From positions 695,501 to 759,500 of the forward strand of contig NZ_CP093528.1 in the NCBI RefSeq assembly GCF_022682305.1: a stretch of 64,000 nucleotides of DNA, given 5' to 3'. The notes beneath the pieces were generated by a model. It saw only the letters and a program-made list of their open reading frames with translations. It had not been told where the DNA came from and did no database searches. The position numbers were made by a program, and so were the translations under genes. This document shows positions 26,958 through 37,682 of this stretch, in pieces (within the stretch, counting starts at the first letter, position 1; the number at the start of each line of letters is the position of its first letter). The stretch comes from Shinella zoogloeoides (GTDB lineage: Bacteria > Pseudomonadota > Alphaproteobacteria > Rhizobiales > Rhizobiaceae).

Positions 26958-27776
26958 TCAGTCCTTGATGACGGAGATGTCCGGCGCGTCGACGGCCTTC
27001 ATGCCGATGACATGGTAGCCGCTGTCGGCATGGTGCGTCTCGCCGGTGACGGAGCGCGACAGGTCGGACAGCAGGTAGAGGCCGACATCGCCCACTTCCT
27101 CGATGGTGACGGTACGGCGCAGCGGCGCGTTGTACTCGTTCCACTTGAGGATATAGCGGAAGTCGCCGATGCCGGAGGCCGCGAGCGTCTTGATCGGGCC
27201 GGCCGAGATGGCGTTGACGCGGATGTTCTTCGGGCCGAGGTCGACGGCGAGGTATTTCACGCTCGCCTCGAGCGCGGCCTTGGCGACGCCCATGACGTTG
27301 TAGTTCGGCATGACCTTTTCCGCGCCGTAATAGGTCAGCGTCAGCATGGCGCCGCCGTCGGTCATCAGCTTTTCCGCGCGCCGGGCGACCGACGTGAAGG
27401 AATAGACCGAAATCTGCATCGTCTTGGCGAAGTTGCCCGGCGTGGTGTCGACATAGCGGCCGGTCAGCTCGTCCTTGTCGGAGAAGCCGATGGCGTGCAC
27501 GATGAAGTCGATCTTGCCCCACATCTTCTCGACATTGTCGAAGACCGCGTCGATGGAAGCCTCGTCGGAGACGTCGCAGTCGCCGGCCAGCACGGCGCCG
27601 ATCTCGGCGGCCAGCGGCTCCACGCGCTTCTTCAGCGCTTCGCCCTGATAGGTGAAGGCGATCTCGCCGCCCTGCGCGTGGATGGCTTTCGCAATGCCCC
27701 AGGCGATGGAACGATTGTTTGCGACGCCCATGATGACGCCGCGCTTGCCCTTCATCAGACCGGATGCCTGAACCAT
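26958..27776 (-). CDS. fabI: Enoyl-[acyl-carrier-protein] reductase (NADH), FabI
   Basis: This 272-residue short-chain reductase performs the last step of each fatty-acid elongation cycle, reducing trans-2-enoyl-ACP with NADH. Diagnostic motifs are GVANNRSIAWGIAKAIHAQG (nucleotide loop of FabI), HAIGFSDKDEL, and the Tyr-x6-Lys catalytic pair in PNYNVMGVAKAALE. RVNAISAGPIKTLAASGI is the flexible substrate loop. It lies 186 bp downstream of the DnaJ-like gene and 19 bp upstream of the phosphatase gene, an order often seen in rhizobia. Confidence 0.97.
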   Translation of the reverse strand: MVQASGLMKGKRGVIMGVANNRSIAWGIAKAIHAQGGEIAFTYQGEALKKRVEPLAAEIGAVLAGDCDVSDEASIDAVFDNVEKMWGKIDFIVHAIGFSDKDELTGRYVDTTPGNFAKTMQISVYSFTSVARRAEKLMTDGGAMLTLTYYGAEKVMPNYNVMGVAKAALEASVKYLAVDLGPKNIRVNAISAGPIKTLAASGIGDFRYILKWNEYNAPLRRTVTIEEVGDVGLYLLSDLSRSVTGETHHADSGYHVIGMKAVDAPDISVIKD

Positions 27777-27962
27777 GGTTTGCCCCCTGATACCTAGAGC
27801 ACTTCCGCAAAGGCCGGAAACGGCCCCGCAATCGGAACTGCATGAAACAAGTCGGAATTGCCTATGGCATAGCCGGCAATGCGGTTCAAGCGCGCGCAGC
27901 TTCAGGAACTGTTAGCATTCGTAACAATGGGTGCATGTTTCACCCGGGCGTCATAAAATCGA

Positions 27963-29021
27963 TTAGAGATAAAGCCCTTCGCGCAGGGAGCGCATCAGGT
28001 CGATCATCTTGGCGTCCGGCTTTTCCCACAGGAGAAGGCGGATTTCGGCGATCAGGTCGCCGCGCTCGCCGGTCTCCTTCGTCAGGCCCTCACCCTCGAT
28101 GCGGATCGTCTGGTCCGAGCCGGACCAGGCCGGGACGGTGACGGGGAGGGGACCGGTCGGTCCCTCGATCGTCATCTCGCAGCCGAGCACGGCATTCTCG
28201 ATCGTCACCGGCAGATCGACCTTGAGGTCGAAGCCGTCGACGCGGAAGCGGCCGGGCGCGACGCGCACGGTAACGACGGCGTCGCCGCGTTTGAGATTCT
28301 CGATGCGGTAGCCCGCCTCCTTGAGGCGGATGACCTGGCCGTCGGTCGTGCCCGCGCCGATCGGCACGCGGATCGTCTGGCCCTCGGGCGTTTCGATGGT
28401 CGGCCGCACCCGGTTCAGGATGTCCTCGACCGTCACCGTGATCTCGGTCGCAAGGTCCGGGGCCTTCTCGACCCTGGCGCGGCCGCCGCGGATGCGGCGG
28501 ATGATGGCGGAGATGAGCGCGGAGGCCGGCGCGCTGGCCCGGGCCGGCGCGGTCTCGTCGGCTGCCGGTTCCTCGATGGCCTTGCGGGCATCCTGGGCGG
28601 GCGCGGCGGCGGCACCCGCCTGGGCCTGAGCTTGAGCCTGAGGCTGGGGGCGGACCTGCGGCTTTGCATCGGCCTGCTGGCCGCGCGAATCGACGCCGAA
28701 GATGCGGGCGATCATGTCCTCGGCGTCCTCGCCGGACATGCGCGGGGCCTCGGTCCTTGCCTTGCGCTCGGCCTGCTGGCGGCGCATCTGCTCCATGCGG
28801 CGAAGCTCGGCCTCGCGCTGCTGGCGGTCGTAGCGGCTGCGTTTGTCCGGGTCGCGCAGGAGATCGTAGGCGCGGCCGGCCTCGGTGAAGCGCACGGTCG
28901 CGAGCGGATCGTCGTGATTCTGGTCAGGATGCACGGCTTTCGCCAGCGAGCGCCAGGCGGCCTTGATCTCCTCCTGCCCTGCACTTTTCTTCACGCCGAG
29001 AACCGCATAGGGATCACGCAT
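27963..29021 (-). CDS. DnaJ-like co-chaperone (J domain plus C-terminal substrate-binding domain)
   Basis: A 352-residue protein of CbpA-like architecture. The J domain occupies about residues 1-70 (MRDPYAVLGVKKSAGQEEIK, with HPD in AKAVHPDQNHDDP). A basic coiled segment, an Ala/Pro/Gln-rich linker (about 115-165) and the two beta-barrel substrate domains of class II/III DnaJ proteins follow (from about 185: EITVTVEDILNRV, ending SLREGLYL). No zinc-finger cysteines are present. ATG 29021 fits GGTGGA spacing better than the GTG three codons upstream. It presumably stimulates DnaK. Confidence 0.9.
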   Translation of the reverse strand: MRDPYAVLGVKKSAGQEEIKAAWRSLAKAVHPDQNHDDPLATVRFTEAGRAYDLLRDPDKRSRYDRQQREAELRRMEQMRRQQAERKARTEAPRMSGEDAEDMIARIFGVDSRGQQADAKPQVRPQPQAQAQAQAGAAAAPAQDARKAIEEPAADETAPARASAPASALISAIIRRIRGGRARVEKAPDLATEITVTVEDILNRVRPTIETPEGQTIRVPIGAGTTDGQVIRLKEAGYRIENLKRGDAVVTVRVAPGRFRVDGFDLKVDLPVTIENAVLGCEMTIEGPTGPLPVTVPAWSGSDQTIRIEGEGLTKETGERGDLIAEIRLLLWEKPDAKMIDLMRSLREGLYL

Positions 29022-29123
29022 AACTTCCACCCGTTTCCGTTTCGCCGGCCATGGTATCGATGAACGTCCTAACCGGCGGTTACGGGTCAGGGTTGAGAAA
29101 GTGCAAACGCGCCCGAAAAACGG

Positions 29124-29579
29124 TCATCCCTGTCGGTCGAAGGCGAGCAGCAGCCATTCGCCGGTATTGCCCATGCAGGTGCGTCCGGTGAAGCTGGCGA
29201 TGCCCTGGTAGGAATGCTTCGTGGTCACGAAATCCCGGCAGGTGCGGCCTGCGGCGTCCTGGTTTTCCGCGATGCTGCTGATCACGCCGGCGCTGCCCGA
29301 GGCGGAGTTCGCCCAGGGAATGGGGTTGCCCCCCGCCCGCACGAGATCGGCCGAGGACACGGCGTTGCGCACCGTGATCTCGTCGGTCAGGCGGTCCGCA
29401 TTGCCGTTCGGCACGGTATTGGTGCGCACCGTCGTGTCGACGTTGCTGTCGGAGGAGAACAGGTCAAGACCGCTCATGCAGCCGGAAAGCGCGACGCCGG
29501 ACATCATGACGGCGAGGAACCCAAGGCCGCGTGTCCAGTTTGGCTTTGTCTCCGGTCGCGTCTTTGTTATGTCTTTCAC
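29124..29579 (-). CDS. RT0821/Lpp0805-type surface lipoprotein
   Basis: A 151-residue putative lipoprotein. The N-terminal 17 residues are polar and are followed by a membrane stretch and the lipobox LSGC (FLAVMMSGVALSGCMSGLDL). The C-terminal half matches the 17-kDa surface-antigen-like family named after Rickettsia RT0821: a conserved TCRDFVTTKH and a final RTCMGNTGEWLL, with two cysteines that could form a disulfide. The start is GTG 29579 with GAGGC upstream. It is divergent from pdxH (44 bp). Confidence 0.82.
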   Translation of the reverse strand: MKDITKTRPETKPNWTRGLGFLAVMMSGVALSGCMSGLDLFSSDSNVDTTVRTNTVPNGNADRLTDEITVRNAVSSADLVRAGGNPIPWANSASGSAGVISSIAENQDAAGRTCRDFVTTKHSYQGIASFTGRTCMGNTGEWLLLAFDRQG

Positions 29580-29623
29580 CCAGACTGCCTCATACAGCTA
29601 GATAGATCGGCATTGATTCAAAT

Positions 29624-30244
29624 ATGAGCGAGAATGCGTTAACAAGCGGTGACTTCACCGAGGAAAACGAACCCTATGCCCTGTTCGGCGCCTGGCTCGG
29701 GGAGGCCGGCAAGTCCGAGCCGAACGACGCCAACGCGCTGGCGCTCGCCACCGTCGACGAGACGGGGCTGCCCAATGTGCGCATGGTTCTCCTGAAGGGT
29801 TTCGACGAGCGGGGCTTCGTGTTCTACACGAATTTCGAGAGCCGCAAGGGCGTGGAAATCCTTGGCGCCCGCAAGGCGGCGATGTGCTTCCACTGGAAGT
29901 CGCTCCGCCGGCAGGTGCGCATTCGCGGCGATATCGAGATCGTCACGGATGCGGAGGCCGACGAATATTACGCCTCGCGTCCCCGCGGCAGCCGCATCGG
30001 CGCCTGGGCGTCGAAACAGTCGCGGCCGCTGGAAAGCCGCTTCGCGCTGGAAAAGGCGGTCGCCGAATACACGGCCCGCTACGCCATCGGCGAGATCCCC
30101 CGCCCTGCCCACTGGTCCGGCTTCCGCCTGAAACCCGTCTCCATCGAATTCTGGCACGACCGCCCCTTCCGCCTGCACGACCGCGTGGAATTCCGCCGCA
30201 CGGAAGACGGCAGGGGCTGGACGAAGGTGCGGATGTATCCGTGA
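29624..30244 (+). CDS. pdxH: Pyridoxamine 5'-phosphate oxidase
   Basis: This 206-residue FMN flavoprotein oxidises pyridoxine/pyridoxamine 5'-phosphate to PLP. FMN and substrate residues lie in [40 protein letters not shown] and [20 protein letters not shown], and the C-terminal [11 protein letters not shown]...WTKVRMYP ending is diagnostic. The length is as expected. It is divergently transcribed from the RT0821-type lipoprotein gene and convergent with the deacetylase (4 bp gap). Confidence 0.96.
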   Translation: MSENALTSGDFTEENEPYALFGAWLGEAGKSEPNDANALALATVDETGLPNVRMVLLKGFDERGFVFYTNFESRKGVEILGARKAAMCFHWKSLRRQVRIRGDIEIVTDAEADEYYASRPRGSRIGAWASKQSRPLESRFALEKAVAEYTARYAIGEIPRPAHWSGFRLKPVSIEFWHDRPFRLHDRVEFRRTEDGRGWTKVRMYP

Positions 30245-30248
30245 GCGT

Positions 30249-31325
30249 CTAGCGCCGCATCAGCCGGAAGGGGATGCCCGAGGCGAGCGCGCCGACATAT
30301 TTCGGCTTCTGGTACAGCCCGTTCAGCGAGATGCGGGGCAGGGCGGTCGGGGTGTCGAAGGAGCGGGGCAGGATCGTGCCCGGCTCCGTGGTCACGGCGA
30401 CGCGGAAGCCCAGCTCTTTCGCGAGTCGGTGTTCGCGCTGCGAGACGGCGGCGGTGTCGCCGTAGGGATAGGCGAAGGTTTCCGGGCGCTGGCCGGTAAT
30501 GGTGGCGATGCGCTCGGCCGACTGATCCATCTCCCTGCGGGCCTCCTCGTCGGAAAGGCGGGCGAGCGCGCGGTGGCTCACCGTATGGCCGCCGATGGAG
30601 GCGAGGGGGTTGAGCACGAGGCTCTTCAGCTCCGGCTCGCGCATGACGAGCCGTTCGGTGATCGTCAGCGGATCGATGCCATGCGCCTTCGCCGCCGCTT
30701 CGAGGCGCTCGATGGCGGTCGCCTCGTCCATGTCCGACTGGATGAAGCGGGCGAAACGGTTATAGGCCGCCTGCTTCTGGAAGGGCGTGGCGAGCGGCAG
30801 GATGACCGGCCCGGAGCCGAAGTCGAATTCAAGATGCGGGACGGCGCGCAGGAGGTCCGTCAGCGTCTCCCACCAGATGCCGTGCGTCTTGCCGGCAAGG
30901 CCGGGCGCGACGAAGACGGTGAACGGCACTTTATGGCGGGTGAAGACCGGCTGGGCATGCACCGCGTTGTTGCGGTAGCCGTCGTCGAGGGTGAAGGCGG
31001 CGAAGCGTTCGCCGGCGCGGGCGATGGCGAGGCGGGCCGGCATGTCGGCCAGCGCCACGAACTGGTAGCCCTCGTCCTTCAGATGTTCGATCGCCGCTTC
31101 CAGGAATTCCGGCGTGATCTCCAGATGTGCGTTGGGATCGAAGGCCTGCGGCGTCCTTGGCCGTACATGGTGCAGCGTGAAGATCGCGCCCATGCCGCGC
31201 GCCGAGGCCATCAGCCCGGCCCGCCCGGCCAGATGCGCGAACTCCAGCCCGCCGGTGATCACAGCGCGCTTCAGCCCCTGTCGCATGACACTGCGGATCG
31301 GCATGTCGTCTTCGTCTTCCTGCAT
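30249..31325 (-). CDS. Polysaccharide deacetylase family protein
   Basis: This 358-residue NodB-homology protein hydrolyses acetyl groups from a carbohydrate polymer or oligomer. The metal/catalytic motifs are AFTLDDGYRNN (TFDDG-like, Asp-Asp), IGGHTVSHRAL (H-x3-H) and the later TFAYPYGD. There is no clear signal peptide; the hydrophobic stretch GLMASARGMGAIFTLHHV is weak. The start is taken at 31325 (CAGG five bases upstream); MPIRSV at 31304 is possible. Related rhizobial proteins are annotated with polysaccharide export, but no exopolysaccharide genes are adjacent. Confidence 0.87.
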   Translation of the reverse strand: MQEDEDDMPIRSVMRQGLKRAVITGGLEFAHLAGRAGLMASARGMGAIFTLHHVRPRTPQAFDPNAHLEITPEFLEAAIEHLKDEGYQFVALADMPARLAIARAGERFAAFTLDDGYRNNAVHAQPVFTRHKVPFTVFVAPGLAGKTHGIWWETLTDLLRAVPHLEFDFGSGPVILPLATPFQKQAAYNRFARFIQSDMDEATAIERLEAAAKAHGIDPLTITERLVMREPELKSLVLNPLASIGGHTVSHRALARLSDEEARREMDQSAERIATITGQRPETFAYPYGDTAAVSQREHRLAKELGFRVAVTTEPGTILPRSFDTPTALPRISLNGLYQKPKYVGALASGIPFRLMRR

Positions 31326-31404
31326 TTCTACCTGCGGCGTTATCGCACCCGGATGGTATCCGAGGCGTTAACGACGGCTTTCCTGTGGCAGGTGGAAAGG
31401 GCGG

Positions 31405-32820
31405 TCAGGTCTTGGTGCCGCCGACGGTGATCTGGTCCATGCGCAGGTGCGGCTGGCCGACGCCGACCGGCACCCACTGGCCGGCCTTGCCGCAATTGCC
31501 GATGCCCGTGTCGAGCTTCGTGTCGTTGCCGATCATCGAGACGCGGCGCATGGCGTCCGGCCCGTTGCCGATCAGCATGGCGCCCTTGACCGGCGCCGTG
31601 ACCTTGCCGTTCTCGATGAGATAGGCTTCCGTGCAGCCGAAGACGAACTTGCCGGAGGTGATGTCCACCTGCCCGCCGCCGAAGGAGACGGCATAGAGGC
31701 CGTTCTTCACCGAGGCGATGATTTCTTCCGGCGTCCTGTCGCCGGAGAGCATGTAGGTGTTGGTCATGCGCGGCATCGGGCGATGGGCGTAGCCCTGGCG
31801 GCGGCCGTTGCCGGTCGCCTTCATGCCCATCAGGCGGGCGTTCTGGCGATCCTGCATGTAGCCGACCAGCCGGCCGTCCTCGATCAGCACGTTGTAGGCC
31901 GAGGGCGTGCCCTCGTCATCGACAGTGATGGAGCCGCGGCGGTTGTCGATCGTGCCGTCGTCGACCACGGTGACGCCCCTGGCCGCCACCTGCTCGCCCA
32001 TCAGGCCGGCGAAGGCCGAGGTCTTCTTGCGGTTGAAGTCGCCTTCGAGGCCATGGCCGACGGCCTCGTGCAGCATGACGCCGGGCCAGCCGTTGGAGAG
32101 CACGATGTCCAGCGTGCCCGCCGGCGCCTCGACGGCTTCCAGATTGACGAGCGCTTGGCGCAGCGCCTCGTCGGCGCCCGCCCGCCAGCTTTCCCCGGTC
32201 AGAAAGGCATCGAAGGTGGTGCGTCCGCCGACGCCGTAGCTGCCGGTCTCCTGCCGGTCGCCTTCACCGGCCACGACGGAGATGTTGACGCGCGTCATCG
32301 GCCGCACGTCCGTGACGCGGTGGCCGTCGGCGCGCAGGATGTTGACGACCTGCCAGCTCGCGGCGATGGACGCCGTCACCTGACGCACCTTCGGGTCCTT
32401 GTCGCGCAGATAGGCGTCGATCTCGGTCAGGAGCGCCACCTTCTCCTCGAAGGTCGGCGCGCCGATCGGATTGTCCTCGGCATAGAGCCGCCGGTTGGTG
32501 CCGACGGGGGCGTCGGCATAGTCGCCGGCATGGCCACGCGTCACCGCGCCTGCCGCATCCGCCGCGCGCTTCAGCGCCGCAAGCGTCATCTCGCCGGAAT
32601 GGGCGTAGCCCACGGCCTCTCCGGCCACGGCGCGAAGGCCGAAGCCCTGGTCGGTGTTGAAGCTGCCGCCCTTGAGGCGGCCGTTGTCGAAGGAAAGCGA
32701 TTCGGCCTGCGCATGTTCCAAGAACAACTCGCCGTCATCCGCACCCTTGAGCGTCTCCCGCAGCACAGCCTGAACGGACGCCTCGTCGGCGTCGAAGAGG
32801 GAGAGGAGGTCGGTGTTCAT
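31405..32820 (-). CDS. tldD: Metalloprotease TldD
   Basis: This 471-residue protein is the zinc-binding half of the TldD/TldE protease that trims peptides such as microcin precursors and antitoxins. The metal motif HExxxH is in VMLHEAVGHGLEGD, with the downstream MKATGNGRRQGYAH and GCTEAYLIENGKVTAPVKG typical of TldD. The length is normal. A tldE (pmbA) gene is not in the window, as is usual because the partners are often unlinked. It lies 77 bp after the IalB-like gene. Confidence 0.95.
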   Translation of the reverse strand: MNTDLLSLFDADEASVQAVLRETLKGADDGELFLEHAQAESLSFDNGRLKGGSFNTDQGFGLRAVAGEAVGYAHSGEMTLAALKRAADAAGAVTRGHAGDYADAPVGTNRRLYAEDNPIGAPTFEEKVALLTEIDAYLRDKDPKVRQVTASIAASWQVVNILRADGHRVTDVRPMTRVNISVVAGEGDRQETGSYGVGGRTTFDAFLTGESWRAGADEALRQALVNLEAVEAPAGTLDIVLSNGWPGVMLHEAVGHGLEGDFNRKKTSAFAGLMGEQVAARGVTVVDDGTIDNRRGSITVDDEGTPSAYNVLIEDGRLVGYMQDRQNARLMGMKATGNGRRQGYAHRPMPRMTNTYMLSGDRTPEEIIASVKNGLYAVSFGGGQVDITSGKFVFGCTEAYLIENGKVTAPVKGAMLIGNGPDAMRRVSMIGNDTKLDTGIGNCGKAGQWVPVGVGQPHLRMDQITVGGTKT

Positions 32821-32897
32821 GGCAGGCTCCGCGGGTTTCGATTACGGGGCACATGTAGGTTCCCCGGCGGCGGGCGGCAAGCCCGCCGGGCATCCGC

Positions 32898-33428
32898 CTA
32901 CGGCAGCGCGTCGTAGCCTTCGCCGAAGCCCTTGAGATCGACGGGGATGCCGATGCCTTCCTCGGGCGACTGGAAGACGATGAAGGTGGCCGTCGCGCCG
33001 GAGCGGAAGGTCTTCAAAAGCTCTTCCTCGAGCACGACCTCGGCATAGCAGCCGTCGGAGAAGCAGCGCACGAAATAGGCGCGGCCGATATCCTTGCCGT
33101 CGACATTGAGGCCGAGGCCGTTCGGCAGCAGCACGCCGAGGGGGGCGAGCACGCGCAGGATCTTGGCCTTGCGGTCGGCGGTCTTCAGCACCACGACGGA
33201 AAGGCCCAGCTCCGGCCGGTCCTCGGCGAGCACGTTCTGCATCAGGGCGCATTGTTCGCCGGACGCGCCAGCCGGCTGGTCGCAGACGATGGACCATGCA
33301 CCGTGGTTGGATTTCACCGTGCCGGGCTGCTGTGCCGCCGCGAGGGACGGAAGCGCTGCGGCGCCGAGTCCCAGAACGGCGGCGCCGAGTGCCGCCCGGG
33401 ACAGCCGGGAAAGGGAAGCAAAACCCAT
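32898..33428 (-). CDS. Invasion-associated locus B (IalB) family protein
   Basis: This 176-residue secreted protein begins with a signal peptide (SRAALGAAVLGLGAAALPSL, cleavage near AAAQQ) and carries the IalB core: WSIVCDQPAGASGEQCALMQ, LGVLLPNGLGLNVDGKDIGR and FVRCFSDGCYAEVVLEEELL, with four conserved cysteines that likely form two disulfides. IalB was first named in Bartonella; most rhizobial members have no known function. The upstream region toward ctaC is a long divergent promoter area. Confidence 0.9.
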   Translation of the reverse strand: MGFASLSRLSRAALGAAVLGLGAAALPSLAAAQQPGTVKSNHGAWSIVCDQPAGASGEQCALMQNVLAEDRPELGLSVVVLKTADRKAKILRVLAPLGVLLPNGLGLNVDGKDIGRAYFVRCFSDGCYAEVVLEEELLKTFRSGATATFIVFQSPEEGIGIPVDLKGFGEGYDALP

Positions 33429-33838
33429 GAAAACCTCGGAATCTCGAATCAGTCGCGATATCTTTGAATAGGCGGGGGCTAAATGAAAAGCCCCGGGCGC
33501 TCATTTCCGATTGATTGAAGGCGGAAATTGGACCGCCGGCCGAATGCGGCGATACATTATAAATAGGGGCCGGTGGCAAGCGCCGGCGGACCGTGCGGCA
33601 TATGCGGGCGGCAGGGCAGGGGCGGCGAGGCTCGCCGCGGCCAAACCTTTCATGCTATAGGCAATTATGAAGAAACTGTGGGGAGTCGCGCCCAGCCTTT
33701 GCGTTTGCGCAAAAATGCCGCACGGGGCGCGGCCCATGGCGGTTGCGGCGAGCATGAAACTATGATTTTAAGCACTCAGTATAGCAGGGATTCTGCGCAT
33801 CTGTTTGATCCCGATCAAACGCCTTGGGGAGACATGTT
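33429..33838. other. 410-bp divergent regulatory region between ialB-like gene and ctaC
   Basis: No coding region was found. It holds a GGGGCT/AAGCCCC hairpin near 33474-33494, an AT-rich island around 33555-33568 (CATTATAAATA), a GC-rich centre, and the FNR-type box at 33804-33819 immediately before ctaC. The AT-rich island is a candidate core promoter for one of the two divergent genes, but no clear sigma-70 pair can be fixed by eye. Confidence 0.5.
33804..33819. promoter_or_regulatory. FNR/FixK-type binding site upstream of ctaC
   Basis: TTTGATCCCGATCAAA is a perfect 16-base palindrome matching the FnrN/FixK consensus TTGAT-N4-ATCAA. It ends 19 bases before the ctaC GTG. Position so close to the gene favours repression of the aa3 oxidase at low oxygen, but activation cannot be excluded because the transcription start is unknown. 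Confidence 0.75.
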
Positions 33839-34723
33839 GTGAAAAACAAAGCTTTTGCAGTTCTGGCCGCCATCGGCTGTCTGCTCTTTGCTTCGGCCGC
33901 CTTCGCCGACCAGCCGGTCGAGTGGCAGAGGGGCCTCCAGCCCGCTGCGACTTCGATCATGGAAGAAATCCGGTGGTTCGAGCAATACACACTCTGGTTC
34001 ATCGTACCGGTCACCCTGTTCGTTCTCGTCCTGCTGATCGTCGTCGTCGTGCGGTTCCGCGAGCGCGCGAACCCGGTTCCGTCCAAGACCAGCCACAACA
34101 CCCTCATCGAAATCATCTGGACGCTCGGTCCGGTCCTGATTCTCCTTGCTCTCGCCATCCCGTCCTTCCAGCTTCTGACCAAGCAGCTTGCGCCGACCGA
34201 AGAGCCGGAACTGACGATCAAGGCCACCGGCTTCCAGTGGTACTGGGGCTATGAGTACCAGGTCGGCGAGGCACCGCTCTCCTTCGACAGCCTGCTTCTG
34301 CAGGATGCTGACCGCGCCGCCGCCGGCAAGGAAGACAAGGCGGTCTATCCGCGCCTCCTGACCGTCGACAACGAACTCGTCGTGCCGGTCGGCAAGCATG
34401 TCCGCCTCCTCGTCACTGCCGCCGACGTGATCCACGCTTTCGCCATGCCGTCCTTCGGCATCAAGATCGACGCCGTTCCGGGTCGTCTGAACGAGACCTG
34501 GTTCCGCGCCGACCGCGAAGGCCTGTTCTACGGTCAGTGTTCCGAGCTGTGCGGCAAGGACCATGCGTTCATGCCGATCGCCATCCGCGTTGTCTCGCAG
34601 GAAAAGTACGATACCTGGCTTGCCGCCGCCGCGACCAATCTCGGCGATGCAAACAAGGCCCTGATGGCGTCGGTCGACGGTGCGGTTAAGTCCGTAGACG
34701 TCGCCCAGAACGCCGCGCAGTAA
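33839..34723 (+). CDS. ctaC: Cytochrome c oxidase subunit II
   Basis: This 294-residue subunit accepts electrons from cytochrome c through the CuA centre. A signal peptide (AFAVLAAIGCLLFASAAFAD) precedes two membrane helices (WFIVPVTLFVLVLLIVVVV and LIEIIWTLGPVLILLALAIP) and the periplasmic cupredoxin domain with FQWYWGYEY. CuA ligands are visible: Cys234, Cys238, His242 and Met245 in GQCSELCGKDHAFM, plus the upstream His in DVIHAFAMP. GTG 33839 is chosen: GGGGAGA precedes it by seven bases. First gene of the ctaCDB-coxF-ctaGE operon. Confidence 0.97.
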   Translation: MKNKAFAVLAAIGCLLFASAAFADQPVEWQRGLQPAATSIMEEIRWFEQYTLWFIVPVTLFVLVLLIVVVVRFRERANPVPSKTSHNTLIEIIWTLGPVLILLALAIPSFQLLTKQLAPTEEPELTIKATGFQWYWGYEYQVGEAPLSFDSLLLQDADRAAAGKEDKAVYPRLLTVDNELVVPVGKHVRLLVTAADVIHAFAMPSFGIKIDAVPGRLNETWFRADREGLFYGQCSELCGKDHAFMPIAIRVVSQEKYDTWLAAAATNLGDANKALMASVDGAVKSVDVAQNAAQ

Positions 34724-36409
<1,686 letters not shown>

Positions 36410-36450
36410 GATCATCGAATACGGGGCCGCCGGCGACGGCGGCTCCACTT

Positions 36451-36557
36451 CTAGAGTTTGTCAGGGAAAAGTGGGAATCGGTTTTCCCGAAAAGGCAAAC
36501 GAAAACAAAGAAATCCAGAGTTCTATCCGGTTCGATTTGAACCGGATAGAACTCTAG
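36451..36557. repeat. Intergenic repeat, family C, with a long perfect hairpin
   Basis: The stretch begins with CTAGAGTTTGTCAGGGAAAA and contains GGGAAAA...TTTTCCC, then a 17-bp perfect stem (36517-36533 AGAGTTCTATCCGGTTC against 36539-36555) with a GATTT loop. The GGGAAAAGTGGGAATCGGTT motif is a well-known dispersed rhizobial palindrome. It lies between ctaD and ctaB and could attenuate transcription or stabilise the ctaCD message. Confidence 0.8.
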
Positions 36558-36595
36558 GAAGGCTGGCGAACCCGGCCAAACGCGACGGAAACAAC

Positions 36596-37540
36596 ATGGC
36601 GGTCATCGAGCATCACGAAACGATCCCGGGCGGCGGCGAGGTCTACCTCTCCGAAGCGTCGCCGCGTGATTTCTTCGAGCTTCTGAAGCCGCGCGTCATG
36701 TCGCTCGTCGTCTTCACGGCTTTTGCCGGCCTCGTCGTCGCGCCCGGAACGATCAACCCGTTCATCGGCGCCATCGCGATCCTCTGTATCGCCGTGGGCG
36801 CCGGCGCGTCCGGTGCCCTCAACATGTGGTACGACGCCGATATCGATGCGGTCATGACCCGCACCGCCAAGCGTCCCATTCCCTCCGGCCGCATCCGCCC
36901 GGAAGAAGCGCTCGCCTTCGGCCTGACGCTCTCCGCCTTCTCGGTCGCGATCCTCGGCCTTGCGGTCAACTGGCTCGCCGCCGGCCTGCTCGCCTTCACC
37001 ATCTTCTTCTACGCTGTCGTCTATACGATGTGGCTGAAGCGCTCGACGCCGCAGAACATCGTCATCGGCGGCGCGGCCGGCGCTTTTCCGCCCATGATCG
37101 GCTGGGCCTGCGTCACCGGCGGCGTCTCCATCGAGAGCGTCGTGCTCTTCCTCATCACCTTCCTGTGGACCCCGGCGCATTTCTGGGCGCTCGCGCTCTT
37201 CAAGATGCGCGACTACGACGCCGTCGGCGTGCCGATGCTGCCGAATGTCTCCGGCGAAGCCACCACCAAGGTGCAGATTCTCATTTACGCTGTGCTGACC
37301 GCCGCCATCGCCGTCGTGCCGACTTTCCTCGGCTTTGCGAGCCTCGGTTACGGTCTCTTTGCCGCAGCGCTCGGCCTCGGCTTCGTGTGGTACTCCATCG
37401 GTGTGCTGCGCATGCCGGAGGGCGACCGCGCGATGGTGCCGGCCAAGAAGCTCTTCGCCTTCTCCATCGTCTATCTGTTCGCGATCTTCTCCGGGCTGAT
37501 GCTCGACCACCTGATCGCATCATTCGGATGGGTACTGTAA
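36596..37540 (+). CDS. ctaB: Protoheme IX farnesyltransferase (heme O synthase)
   Basis: This 314-residue polytopic UbiA-family prenyltransferase converts heme b to heme o, the precursor of heme a for the CtaD subunit. The two allylic-diphosphate/Mg motifs are visible: [19 protein letters not shown] and the loop with [12 protein letters not shown]. Many membrane helices fill the rest. The ATG at 36596 begins [15 protein letters not shown] lies upstream. Its stop overlaps the next small gene (TAATG). Confidence 0.96.
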   Translation: MAVIEHHETIPGGGEVYLSEASPRDFFELLKPRVMSLVVFTAFAGLVVAPGTINPFIGAIAILCIAVGAGASGALNMWYDADIDAVMTRTAKRPIPSGRIRPEEALAFGLTLSAFSVAILGLAVNWLAAGLLAFTIFFYAVVYTMWLKRSTPQNIVIGGAAGAFPPMIGWACVTGGVSIESVVLFLITFLWTPAHFWALALFKMRDYDAVGVPMLPNVSGEATTKVQILIYAVLTAAIAVVPTFLGFASLGYGLFAAALGLGFVWYSIGVLRMPEGDRAMVPAKKLFAFSIVYLFAIFSGLMLDHLIASFGWVL

Positions 37541-37680
37541 TGGAAACGGTAAATCTCACGGACAGCCAGAAGAAGGCCCGCCGCGGCCGCAACATCGCGC
37601 TCGGCGCGGTGCTGCTCGGTCTCGTCGTGCTCTTCTACGTCGTCACGCTCGTCAAGTTCTCCAGCGGAATGGCGGGCTGA
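37540..37680 (+). CDS. Small single-helix protein, CoxF-like
   Basis: This 46-residue peptide has a polar, basic N-terminus ([18 protein letters not shown]) and one membrane helix ([20 protein letters not shown]). It is coupled to ctaB by a TAATG overlap and starts just before ctaG. Small one-helix proteins at this locus in rhizobial oxidase operons are annotated as CoxF-type assembly factors. The residue pattern resembles them, but function is by position and size only. Confidence 0.75.
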   Translation: METVNLTDSQKKARRGRNIALGAVLLGLVVLFYVVTLVKFSSGMAG

Positions 37681-37682
37681 GC

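Noticed and set aside
27777..27962. Dispersed repeat upstream of fabI (CTAGAGCACTTCCGC)
   Set aside because: The start resembles a common rhizobial element, but only about 15 bases match and no second arm was found, so it is not listed as a repeat.
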